From positions 430,998 to 494,997 of the forward strand of contig CAJNDS010002153.1 of assembly GCA_905221605.1 (NCBI GenBank): a DNA stretch of 64,000 bases, in the 5' to 3' direction. The position numbers were made by a program, and so were the translations under genes. Every line of letters starts with the position of its first letter. Position 1 is the first letter of the stretch. Positions 16,742 through 26,841 of this stretch are shown in pieces. The stretch comes from Symbiodinium natans (Eukaryota > Sar > Dinophyceae > Suessiales > Symbiodiniaceae). The notes beneath the pieces were generated by a model, which searched no databases, was not told the DNA's origin, and was given only the letters and a program-made list of their open reading frames with translations.

Positions 16742-17416
16742 GTGCTGGCACGCGGCCAGGCAGACCCCAGGGAGTATCACGAGAGAGCCATCCGGGGCAC
16801 TCTGAGGTACTTCAAAACGGTCTCAAGTTTCTTCCAAATCTTTCCACGTCAGAGAGATCAAGACCTGCGAATCAGGGTATTCGTGGACGCATCTTGGGGT
16901 TCGGAGCGGTCGGTTTCGCGCAGATCGATCTCCGGAGGCTGCGTCATGCTGGGTTCCGCCTGCGTGAAATCGTGGGCCCGACTCCAGCAGTCTGTAGCTC
17001 TCTCTTCCGCAGAATCCGAGTTATACGCACTGACTGAAGGGGCGAGGGAATCGATGGGTCTCAGATGTTCGGTAGGACACGTAACTGGCCTCCAGCCTGA
17101 GAGTCAGTATGTGCCCACCGTTTATTGCGACAGTGAGGCCGCGATAAACATCTCTAAGATGGAGGGGCTGAGGAAGCTGAGACACATCGATCTGAGGGCG
17201 TGCTTCATTCAGCATGAAGTTCAGTCGGAATCCATTGTGGTCAAGCCCGTCAGAGGCAAGGACAATCCCGCCGACATCTTCACAAAGAGTTTAGATGGTC
17301 CCACTACACTTCGCCACATGGCCAGCTTGGGAAGTCCAGCTGAGAAAAGGGTCTGCGTGTGCTGTGGGTCTTCTGAAGGGTGTTGTGTCGAAAGGGGAGT
17401 GGGTATCCTTGGCTGA
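16742..17416 (+). pseudogene. RNase H of element 3
   Basis: Motifs in order: FVDASWGSERSVSRRS, a GGCVML stretch, SVALSSAESELYAL, TVYCDSEAA, KLRHIDLRACFIQ and DNPADIFTKSL. All expected acids of a copia RNase H are visible (VDASW, ESEL, CDSEA). The frame runs 225 codons to a stop at 17416, while the downstream domain continues in another frame from about 17295. Confidence 0.8.
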
Positions 17417-18074
17417 GAGGGTAGGGCTTAAGAAGGGCCACAAGTGGCTTCTGATCGAGTTCTCGACTCCAACATGCACCGGGTTGCGAAAGAGGAGTTT
17501 CCGAATGTTTGGTGTCCTTACCGTTACCGAGAGGGATGACGGGAGGAGACCGGAGACGGTCACTGCGATCAAGGGTGTTATCGCATCCGCCTTGGAACGC
17601 GGGGTCTGCGTCTTCTTATGGTCCTCGACCCCATGCACGGGGGGGTGCCCGTATCAGCGGATGCATCTCCAGAAACAGGGTTCCGCCTACAAGGGTCATT
17701 TAAACGGCCTGTGGGACTGCCACAAGCGTCTGTGGAGTAACTTTGTCAGCCTGACGAAGTACACACACGGCTGGGCCATCGAGTGGCCAGCCCGCTGCGC
17801 TTACTGGTCCTGGGGTCAGACCCAGAGCTTTCTCCGAACCTCGCGAGCGACCTTGTACGACTGTCGTGTGGACGCTTGTGCTGCGGGGCTGAGAGGAAAT
17901 GACGGGTAACTTGTGTCGAAGCGTTGGAGAGTGGTGACTACGCATGCAGGGGTTGCCGAGGGTCTTGAAGGGCTGAAATGCGACCATGCGCATCCGCATT
18001 CCAAGGTCTTTGTTCTCAAAGAGACGCAACATTATCCTGAAGCTATGTGTAGGGTTGTTTTGAGCAGCTTGTAA
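17295..18074 (+). pseudogene. Post-RNase-H domain of element 3 (methyltransferase-like fold suspected)
   Basis: The ORF reads WLLIEFSTPT, VFLWSSTPCTGGCPYQRMH, IEWPARCAYWSW and stops at 17907. Past that stop the same frame stays open to a TAA at 18072-18074 and includes KCDHAHPHS and LKETQHYPEA. Each of these blocks has its match in the C-terminus of element 1 in the same order and spacing. The invariant S-S-T-P-C-T-G-G and E-W-P-x-R-C-A-Y-W blocks suggest an enzyme active site. I infer a Rossmann-type fold, possibly a nucleic-acid methyltransferase relative, without proof. Confidence 0.65.
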
Positions 18075-18141
18075 AGGTCGTGTCTGCTCTGCAGCCGTTT
18101 TGCTTTTCTGAGCCAAGGGTTTAGGGTGGAACGCCAAGACC

Positions 18142-18486
18142 ATGAGTTTACCTCGGGTCTCGCTTACACCAGGGTTTTCAGAGGCCATGGACTATGCTGT
18201 GGTCCTCTTCCAGCGGTTGGGTAACGAACTACTCGAGCCACAGCTGCTTTGTCTTTTCGTCTTAGCTGCACGGATGGTTGTTGGCCACCTCCTTACGTAT
18301 GCCTACTACCGCCTTGTGGTGAGACAGCTCCGGGAGCTGAAGGGTACACCGCCGAAGGACATCTATGTCGCCCGGCATGGTCAGTGTTACCGCAGGGATG
18401 CTTTCTGTCCGTCACTTCGCAACAGTCAGCCTACGGGCAAGCGCAAGTGCCATCTTTGCTACCCCTACACCTCGACGGGGCCGTGA
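18142..18486 (+). CDS. Small membrane/Cys-motif ORF at the 3' end of element 3
   Basis: A 114-residue ORF beginning MSLPRVSLTPGF. It has one hydrophobic helix (LLCLFVLAARMVVGHLL) followed by HGQCYRRDAFCPSL and KRKCHLCYP. The Cys spacing resembles the module that ends element 2 (GxCYxxxxxC, then CxxC), though the His and the Pro before the last Cys pair differ. It lies 68 bases after the end of the post-RNase-H domain and may be translated separately or, in an intact element, be joined to it. Confidence 0.5.
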   Translation: MSLPRVSLTPGFSEAMDYAVVLFQRLGNELLEPQLLCLFVLAARMVVGHLLTYAYYRLVVRQLRELKGTPPKDIYVARHGQCYRRDAFCPSLRNSQPTGKRKCHLCYPYTSTGP

Positions 18487-18594
18487 CAGCCTCAATGCCC
18501 AGAGGGGGAGTAAGAAACCAAAGGTTCTATGTGGGCCTTGGGCTGCCAGCGTCTTTTAAGTTTTTTCCCAGAGGACTCGCTTGCGAAGTGGAGT

Positions 18595-18716
18595 AGAGAG
18601 TAGGTCTCCTCAGCTTTTGGAGCTTAGGGAGTGTTTTCCAGTGTCTTCCCGGAGCAGAGAGTAGGTCGCCTCAGCTTTTAGAGCCTAGGGAGTGTTTTCC
18701 AGTGTTTTCCCGAAGC
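18595..18716. repeat. Two-copy 61-base tandem repeat
   Basis: AGAGAGTAGGTCTCCTCAGC at 18595 recurs as AGAGAGTAGGTCGCCTCAGC at 18656, and the units match along their length with a few substitutions. It lies about 110 bases past the last ORF of element 3, possibly in its 3' untranslated region or LTR. Confidence 0.85.
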
Positions 18717-20055
18717 ACCGTGAGGTTTGACCAGTTTTGACTGCGTTTCACGTTGTTTGGTACGTTGGCTCAAGACCGGAGTATGCGAGCATGCAAAAGT
18801 GAGAAGCGTGCAGGGCTTGAGTGTGAGTCTTGTAGGGCTGTGGGTTGCTTGCCGCATTTCGGTCTTTTACGAGTGAGCAAGCCGATTCGTGCTCTCAGAG
18901 AAAAGGTACCAGAGAAATAAGGAGTCCAAAAACTGCAGGTTTTGGCGTGGCTCATTGCGGAGAGAAATTTTTCCGAGGTGACAACCATTCGGCACAGGCC
19001 AAGTTTTGGAAGTGCAGGCCGCTGGTGACCGAAACTGCTTGAGGAGAAAGGGTTTGGGGTGGTTTAAAAGCTTGAATGCCATGCTTGTTGAATCGAGGAT
19101 CCAACGAGGATCTTGTGTTGGAAAACCTTGTTTCCAAAAAAAAGTTTGAGCTTTTCAAAGAAATTGAAATTTCCGAGCACTGGAAAGAGTTGGTTTAGAA
19201 GCTTGTGAGGCACTCTGAAGGCCGCACAGGGGTTTGTTTGGAACTGGATCGGTTGTGAACGATCTTGGAAATACAGTGCCCACTTGAGGACGGGTTTGCC
19301 AAGATGACGATTTTTGCGAAGTCTAAATCAATCGAAACTGATCAGACTCAAAAAAAAATAACGTGTACAAAAAATCATTCAAAAAGAAACCTAGTCTGAA
19401 AAAAAGTTTTTGCGTTTGATTTAAAATTGAAAGAAAATTTGAACAAGAAGTTTGGGACAGGCCAACCCAGCTCAGACCAGGTATGGCCCAGATGAACGAA
19501 TCTGTGTGTAGGCCGGCTGTAAGTCTAAGATTGCGAACCCGGAATACCTCAGCAAGAGATAGAAAGCCCGTCACCACTCCCAAGATGATGGTGTAGATTA
19601 AAGATCCAAGAAGCTTTTGCTGCGTAGTTCCGATCCATTGCTTGTTGTGGCAACAGCAAGTTGTTTGAAGATCTGAAGCGAGTTGCTCTGAAGTTTGAAG
19701 GGCAGCAGAGGGTGTGGTCTGAAGACTCTTGTACTTTCGCGAGGTTTCGCTTGCACTGGTAGTCTGTATTGGGGGTTGGAAATCTCAACCTAGCTTCAGC
19801 TTGCAGCAGCTATGCTTTCGATTTTGTTTCCACCAGTGCAAAACAACCTCGCCAGCTGGGTGGTGAGGCTTCGGCTTTGCCGCAACATGCAACCTTCACA
19901 CAGTAGCACATGGCTTGGCTGTTGTTGTCAAAGTAGAACGGTTCATGTGTTCACTCACGTTTGTTTTACTGTGATACAATTGTCCATGCGCGTAAATCTC
20001 CATGAACGAAAAGAAGTGCGAAGTGAGGCAGCGACTGGCAATGATAAAAGGGCAT
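18717..20055. other. No gene recognised
   Basis: About 1.3 kb of moderately AT-rich DNA with A-runs at 19133-19144 and 19350-19410 and only short motif-less ORFs. It marks the passage from the retrotransposon block to the telomere-repeat landscape. TTGGCTCAAG at 18765-18774 matches the last ten bases of the dinoflagellate spliced leader. Confidence 0.5.
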
Positions 20056-20115
20056 CAGGGTTTAGGGTCTAAGGTTTAGGGTTGAGGGTTGAGGGTTGAG
20101 GGTTTAGGGTTTAGG
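20056..20115. repeat. First telomere-like heptamer patch
   Basis: Mixed TTTAGGG and TTGAGGG units. Reading from position 1, this is the first such patch; the 20 kb before it have none. Patches then recur to the end of the window. Confidence 0.85.
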
Positions 20116-20172
20116 AAGCAAGAGGAAGAAGTTCCTGAGATCGAGGAAGGGAGACGAACAAGGTAAGGGAGC

Positions 20173-20478
20173 GTGATGAAGAGAAGACAGGAGAAAAAAA
20201 GAAAGAGCTCGGCATTGTCCCAAGCCAAAGGAAAAGAAAAGGCTATGCCAAAATTTATGCCAAAAGAAGTGAAGACGATGCTCGACAAGAGCAAGGCAAG
20301 GTTTCGGAAGGATGAAGAGGTTGTTTGGAGTCTAGAGGCAGTGTCCAAGTGGGAGGTCAAGAGGGAACCCGAATGTAGCCCACTGGGGCCCACGGAGGCA
20401 GCAGAAGCGAAAGCACTGGCCGCAGGGCGCACGGCTATCAAGGGTCTCCGAAATCGTGATACTTGGCAGGTCCTTTGA
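20173..20478 (+). CDS. Short Lys/Arg-rich ORF
   Basis: I do not recognise this 101-residue ORF. The N-terminal half is very basic (KRRQEKKRKSS, then alternating Lys and Met), and the C-terminal half is mixed and ends GLRNRDTWQVL. It starts 58 bases after the first telomere-like patch. It could be an exon of a nucleolar-type protein or chance. Confidence 0.3.
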   Translation: MMKRRQEKKRKSSALSQAKGKEKAMPKFMPKEVKTMLDKSKARFRKDEEVVWSLEAVSKWEVKREPECSPLGPTEAAEAKALAAGRTAIKGLRNRDTWQVL

Positions 20479-20965
20479 GACAAGTTCCAAGGAAAGTCAT
20501 GTACTGTACACAGGAAGGCTAAATTCAAGCCCATTTTTGTGGTGGTGCCGCCGGATCTTCGGTCTGGGTTCGCCGTGTGCCTTGTTAGCATGTTGTGGTG
20601 ATGATTTGAATTGAGGAGTAGGTGTGGTGTGCATGTACATAGTGCGTTGTCGTTCGCACGTTGTCCGTTCCCCTCTCCGTGTTGTTGAGTCGCTATCATC
20701 CCCCCTCCATCCTGCCGCCGCCTTTCCACCCCCCTGTTGTCCCCAAAATCCAGATTCACTTGTGAGTACGAAAATGCCACAAGTCAGCAAGCAAAAACGC
20801 CGGTGAGAAATTTTTGACCCCTTTTGAGCAGGAGCTATGTTGTGTTACACTTTATAGTTGTAAGTGAGTTGACAAAAATGCCAGTCACAAGTCAATCGCA
20901 AAGGAGTGGTTGGCCAAAACTAGATCCCTGTAGTGATAGTATTGTGTCTTTTATCCGCCGGGCAG

Positions 20966-21091
20966 TACTTGGAGGTTCATGGGTACTTATAACCACAATT
21001 ACAAATCTACTTATAACCTATATGCTTAGGGGACTTAGGGGTCTTGTAAGAACAGTTATAACGGGTTATAAGTACCCTGAACCTCCAAGTA
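20966..21091. mobile_element. MITE-like foldback, family A copy 1
   Basis: A 126-base segment with terminal inverted repeats of about 28 bases, outer edge TACTTGGAGGTTC and its complement GAACCTCCAAGTA, with TACTTATAACC inside. It has no coding capacity. Related copies lie at 30945-31100 and 38818-38934. A target-site duplication is not evident. Confidence 0.7.
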
Positions 21092-21776
21092 GGGAACACC
21101 GATCCCAAGGTGGCAGTCATGGACCGCAACTCTTTCAGGTCTTGACAATACCTAGAGCTTCGGGCTCCGTAAGATCCTAAATGCCTTTCAGCTTCTGGGT
21201 AGGCCAGAGTTTACGAAGGATATTTTGCGCAGCCTGCCGCGGGAGAATGGAATGAGCAGCTGTCGAAAAGGGGATACGGTGCAAGTTGCCGCGGCATGAT
21301 TGGCGATGACATGGCCAACCGACGCTCGGTAAAGCTACTTGTTGTGATGGGCAGCACGCGCAGAATTCTAGGGCATGGATGTTGAATGTAGACTGACAGT
21401 AGTACTTCTCGCGAGAATGGCAATGCGATGGCAGCAGTGCGAGCAATACGTAAGAATGGTGGGGGCAGTAGGTGCAATCAGGTACATCATGGTTTTATGG
21501 CTTGTTGGTGTGTGACGTGGCCTTTTTCTTTGCTGCCCTGTGCTCTTTCTCAAGCCACAGCTTACGTTTCAATGAAGCAAAATGCACCATCGGTGCGAAG
21601 CCATGCGCGTGTTATCATTACTTTGTGGCATCGTTCTGCATGCTCCTTGGCCCGAAGTCGCGTTTCGGTGGTTGTTCGGACGCCCAAAACTCAAACCCCG
21701 ACACCCTGAACCGCCCTGAGCCTCGAACTCGAAGGTGGGTTGGGCCTACAAGCTTTCGAAAAACATCCCTCTCAAC
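21092..21776. other. No gene recognised
   Basis: Only short ORFs on both strands. A probable promoter or 5' region for the coiled-coil gene that follows; no motif is evident. Confidence 0.4.
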
Positions 21777-22621
21777 ATGTCGGGCGCGGATGAGAACCTG
21801 ACCGACATTGTTTCCGACAGTATACTTGGCGAAATGGAGGACTTGCCCTTGCCAAATGTTGCCCCTCTGAGAATCTCTCAAACCACACCGTCCAGCTGGA
21901 TTTTCTCCGGCTTAGCACTTAACCCTAACGGTCCGCCACCCTAAACCTGAAACCCCGACCAGCTTTTTGAGGACTTGAACCAATTGCCTGATCCGGAGAA
22001 GGAAGGCGAAGGCATGGGCGAGCTGGGCAAGAGCTTGGAGTTCTTGATGCTCAAAGTCGCCCAGCTTGAGACGTTGGCGGAGTTGCAGCAGGTTGAGCTC
22101 GACGCGCAACGTTCGATGATTGAGAAGTGCATGACGAAACTGGGCCTCAGCGACAGCGAGGTTGGATTGGCGCAGAAGCCGAAGGGTTCCGAAGAGAGTG
22201 TGCGGGAAGCGCATGCCGTATTGAAGCGAGTGATCCAGAAGCACGCTCACCAGCGGGAGAAAAAGGAGTACCACCCGGACAGCCACAAGCAGCAGGCGGC
22301 CGAAGAGAAGGAGCCTGAGCTGAAGGAGAAGGATGAGCTGAAAGAGGCGCACAAGAAGGAGGCCTTGGGGCCAGGCGGCTCTGGAGAAAAGAGGGCCTTG
22401 CTCCAAAAACGCGAGAAGGAGAAGAAGGGCTCGAAGTGGGGTGGGCTCGTAAAGGCGGCCAAGAGCGGATGGGACGCCACCGGAGGTCAAGTGACGGATG
22501 GGAGCCTGCTCACGGGCGAAGCTCTGACCAACGCCTACAAAGCAGCCAAGGACGCCGGGAACGCCGTCGAGTTTGTGAAGAACACCGCAATTAACACTGT
22601 GGAGATGGCCGTGGCGATCCT
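21777..22621 (+). CDS. Coiled-coil protein, two exons (21777-21857 and 21963-22621 proposed)
   Basis: The first exon starts at an ATG and reads MSGADENLTDIVSDSILGEM, an acidic start. The intron contains CCCTAA fragments and ends ACCAG before LFEDLNQLPDPEKEGEG. The second exon encodes a long helical, Glu/Lys-rich segment (LEFLMLKVAQLETLAELQQV, then alternating KE/EK blocks) and ends with an amphipathic helix, KNTAINTVEMAVAIL. The next exon-like block begins at 22729. The gap of about 107 bases has no clear coding and may be an intron, although the phases I tried did not close cleanly. I do not recognise the family. It may be the 5' part of the beta-trefoil gene or a separate gene. Confidence 0.5.
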
Positions 22622-22728
22622 GACGGGAGGCGGGGCTGGGGGTTATGGGGCACTTTTGGGGCAGCTCGAAGGTCGAGGGTTTGAGGTTTCGGGATGCTTG
22701 GGATTGGGCGACACGAGGCATGCTGCAG

Positions 22729-23289
22729 GTTTGGTGGCAAGCCCTGAACATTCCTGAGCATACGGAAGGCTTCAACGATTGGAGCGCTAGCTGCACCAAT
22801 GTCGCTCCGCAAATGGGCGTCAGCGGCAACGAGCTCTACATCGACTTTGGCCACAACACCTGCACAGTCCGGCTTATGGGCCAGAGCATCACGCTTTTCA
22901 ACTGGCACTGGGGAAGGAAGGGAGTGAACGTCCTGGACATGCTGCCCCTGCAGGTCCGAGCCCTTGCTCAAGCACCTGTCGCAGTGATCAACACGCAGAT
23001 CACCTTTGCCACCGGCCTCACCGGCTGCATCAATGGCGACCAGCCTTCGGGAATTATCGAGTGTCTGGGGGCCAAGATCATCGAGAGGGTCCCCCCCCTG
23101 AACTACTTGAACCGCATGAGCGACATCCTCACGGAGGCGCGCTCAGGTTTCGGGACGACTCGGGCTGAAAGCGCCATGTGGGATAGATTTATCGCTAAGC
23201 CGCTGCCCCACCTCGGCCACAATGACGCAGATGTGGATGTACGCTTCGCATCTCGACAGGGGTCGCCGCAAGACCCCGTAGGGGGCTAA
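22729..23289 (+). CDS. Unrecognised exon with a Cys-containing globular segment
   Basis: After a GCAG acceptor the frame reads VWWQALNIPEHTEGFNDW, then NELYIDFGHNTCTVRL, INTQITFATGLTGCI and LNRMSDILTEAR. The composition is that of a folded, perhaps secreted domain. The plausible coding part ends near 23150; the rest of the open frame to 23289 looks random. It lies between the coiled-coil exons and the beta-trefoil gene on the same strand, and may belong to either. Confidence 0.45.
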   Translation, partial: VWWQALNIPEHTEGFNDWSASCTNVAPQMGVSGNELYIDFGHNTCTVRLMGQSITLFNWHWGRKGVNVLDMLPLQVRALAQAPVAVINTQITFATGLTGCINGDQPSGIIECLGAKIIERVPPLNYLNRMSDILTEARSGFGTTRAESAMWDRFIAKPLPHLGHNDADVDVRFASRQGSPQDPVGG

Positions 23290-23922
23290 CTCAGCGAGGG
23301 TGCGTGCTTTGCTGGCAGGGCCTGGCCTATAAACTCGATTTTGGCTGTCGGTCGTTGAGTCTGAGAGGTACTGCGCTCGAAACAGCTCATCCGCAAATTC
23401 CTTCACAGCTGTTGGCCACTCCAACATCCGCTCTCCCTTCACACTGTCTATAAGAGGGATCAAGACACATTTGTTGTCCCTCGCACATCCTCGAGGGGCC
23501 CAGAAGAAGTCGCTTCTCCGAAAGCTGCCCACGCTGCGGGCTTTCCAAGGGGTTTACCGGGAAGCCTGATACGGATGATGGGATGATCATGAGAATGCAA
23601 AGCCGATATCGTGTCAGTCACATGACTCGGCAAATCTGAGTAGCAGGTGGCGCGTACATAAGCGCATGGGCGTCGTTTGTGGGAGCTACAACTGAGCAAG
23701 CTCAAATACCAATTTCCGATACCACAAGGCAAAAGAGCACACCCGAAAAGTTCCATGAGCAAGCGTGTTCTCCAGCCTCTTCGAGTGATCTATTCTACTG
23801 GGACTGTAAAGAGGGGTGACCCGTCAGCCTTGCTGGGATATACAGCTTGAGATGCAGAATACATAAGGTTCACACCCGAATGCCGCTGTGTCACTCCCTC
23901 GGTCTCGCAAGCCAAGGCTTCG
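23290..23922. other. No gene recognised
   Basis: Short ORFs only. Either an intron of one long gene or the intergenic space before the signal-peptide start at 24019. Confidence 0.4.
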
Positions 23923-24018
23923 TTGGCAAGGGGTTGCTCCTGGACACGACATGATGTCAGGGATGCTAATTGCCATCTCAAAACTATCACTCGAGAACAA
24001 CACAACAACCTGTATGAT

Positions 24019-26809
24019 ATGGTATATTCCAAGTGTTCTTTGTCTACTTGGCTTGCGCTGGTAGTCTTGGTCGCCGGGCACGTTTCCATGCCAGCACTTG
24101 CGACACCCTTCTTCGGTTTCCCACAGGTCCCTTGCTCCCTTGCCCCAATTCTTGGCTGTCAGCGTGCCCGACTCCCCGCTGCCCCCAAACACGGGGCCGG
24201 TCGGGCGTGGGGGGTTACGGCAGAAAACGAGCTCAACGGATTTACACCAGTTTCGGGTCGCACGCGCGAGGTCATCGAGGTCTTTGCCAAGATAGCCACG
24301 ACGGTCGTGAAGAAGGCAATGGACAAAGGTCCTTCCCTGGTGCAGGTGGCTGCAACCGCCAAGTTTCCCGAAGCTGGAGAGCCGCCTGTGCTTCACCACA
24401 AAAGCACCAACCTGATCATCGAGTCACACACGCAGCACGCGCAAGCAGGCGTGGCTGCAAAACCCAAATCCGATGGCTCCATCACCTTCGGGATGGGCAA
24501 TAGCAACGATGTCCATGCCACGCGGCTCATCACCCAGTTCGGCGGTCGGGAGACGGACACCAGCTCTTGCTTGGCCTTCGCCCCGAAGAGCCGCCAGGGC
24601 GATGGTGTGAGCAAAACCGACTGGCAGGTTGGCAATAAGGACGACTTCCTCAAGCTCGAGCCTTGGGCTGTGCCATGTGACAATGCCTGGATGAAAGACA
24701 ACTGGAACAAATGGCAAGGCTATACGTTCTACAGCGGAACCAAGCCCATCGAGAAGTGCGTGACTGTGACCTTCAGTCTGGGACTGCAGCCAGTCGTGGC
24801 CTTCGTTGGGGGCTTGCAGTTCGATGTCCTGCCGCAGCCCCTCTTCCAGCTGGCCACGACGGTCTGCTGGCCGAACCAGCAGCCGGGGGGTGTGGACCTG
24901 AGCGTGCTGCGATCCGAAGTGAAGTCTGCCGGCATCCTTCTCTTCAGCCGCACCTTGCGCCTGAGCAAGCGTTTCGGTGGCGGCACGGATTTCCTTCCCG
25001 GGAACGTCCGCGGTGGCTACTCGACCTGGCGGAGCAGTGCAGGCATAGCCCAAGGGGAGAGCATAGTGCCGGTCGAAGCGATGAGCCGCACGTCGCTCTT
25101 GCAGACGGGCGGCAACCAAAGTGTCAAGGAAGCGGAGGCGGAGGCGGAGGCGGAAAGGGAGGAGGCCGAGGTTCTCGAGTGGAGGACGGACTCGGAGGAC
25201 CTGTACCTGGCATCCGTTGACTACGGCGAGAACTTGAACACGTCTGTCAACAAGACCTTCGAGGCCTATGGCGAAGAGGCGGCCAGGCACATGAACACAG
25301 CCGGAAAAGAGGGGGAGCGGGTCTTCGAGATTTTCACCTTCAATCACCCAGGGCTGACGAACTTCAGGGTACAAGGCCTCATGAATGGCAACTGGCTAGA
25401 GATGGGTGTGGAGATGGGCTTCGGCCCTTACAAGAGTCCTGCGCGGAGGATACCTTTGGTCAACCTCGGCGACCAGTTCTCCACAATTCTCGCGGGCCTA
25501 CCCTTCGTGTCGAAGCGCAGTAAAACCAAGGCCATCGCCGCTCTCCGGGACTTCACCATCCAGGACGTGGGCAGGGTACGGGGAATGCCCCTGAGGCCAG
25601 GCTCGGTCATTGCCATTTACAGCCCTCACTGCCGGCGCTTCCTCCAAGTGACCGGACATGGCCTGGGGGTCGGACCAGAGATGAATGGCAACGGGATGCC
25701 GGACTCATGGACCTGGGAACGCTTCACTGTGATAGATGCCGGGCGCGGGCAGATTGCGCTCCACAATGCTCAGCACAACCGCTTCCTGGGCACAGGCCAC
25801 GCCAGTTCGCCTCGGAATGCGAGTCTTTGTCCTAGTTGGGTTCCATTCTGTGTTTTTAAGGGTGCTTAAACCCAATGAGGAAAAGCCAATTAAGACTTTA
25901 ATGTTATCCCAGCCATGAACTAGGAATGATCTTCCTCATGACTGGACTTCGGAGCGCTTCACGGTGATCGAGGTCGGGAATGGCGAGGTGGCCTTCTACA
26001 ACCCGCACAGCCAGCGCTTCCTGAACATGGCGGCCACTGGGGTGGGAAGCAACCGTCCGCCAAACCCTCCAAAGCTACCATCGAACTGGGGCTGGGAACG
26101 CTTCCGCATCGTGCCAGCAGAGCGGATCTTGGTGCCAGGTACCTCGATAGCCTTGCACAACGGGCTCTTCAACCGTTTCGTGATGATGACGGGAGAACAC
26201 TTGGAGCGAAGTCATGAACTCGGCTCGGCAGAACTGCCCGACTGGTGGACGCAGGAGCGCTTCACCGTGGTTGATGCGGGAGGCGGGCAGATAGCCTTGC
26301 ACAACACCTTACACAATCGCTTCGTATCGATGGGTAAGGCAAGTGGTCACAGGTTGGTGGATCAACTTCCTGGCAACTGGGGCTGGGAGAAGTTCGACGT
26401 GTGGCCGGCTGGGAACGGTGAGATCGTCCTTCACAATCGGGCCCAAAACAGGGTGCTGCGCATGTCAGATCACACCGTTGATGTGAGCCAAGACGTGGAT
26501 CCAAAGCACTTGCCCGACAGCTGGACTTGGGAGCGCTTTCGGGTGGTGCAGATGAAGCCGTATCTTCAGCCGGGCACCACGGTGGCCCTCCGTTGTGCAA
26601 TTCACGGCCGCTACCTTCGGATGCGCCCAGGGGCTCCCAGCACTTTCCTGCTGGCCAGGGAGAACCACACCGCCAGCGACGGAGGCGGAGGATGGCCTCC
26701 CGGAGGATGGAGCATCGGCACGATGCCGAAGATCAGCATCCCTCTTCCCAGTATCATCCGGCGGAAGATTGAAGAGGACCCCTGAACCCTAAACCCTAAA
26801 CCCTAAACC

Positions 26810-26841
<32 letters not shown>

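Larger units (their letters stand above)
16028..18486 (+). mobile_element. Element 3: 5'-truncated Ty1/copia element
   Basis: Only the 3' half is present: RT, RNase H, the same post-RNase-H domain as element 1, and a short membrane/Cys ORF. Gag, protease and integrase are missing. Several frameshifts and stops mark it as inactive. It is more similar to element 1 than to element 2 in the RNase H region and in carrying the WSSTPCTGG domain. Confidence 0.8.

Noticed and set aside
21912-22829. 305-residue minus-strand Leu-rich ORF
   Set aside because: Antisense of the Glu/Lys-rich coiled-coil exon, which gives Leu/Phe-rich complements.
24424-25374. 316-residue minus-strand ORF
   Set aside because: Antisense to the strongly coding first exon of the trefoil gene; no motif of its own.
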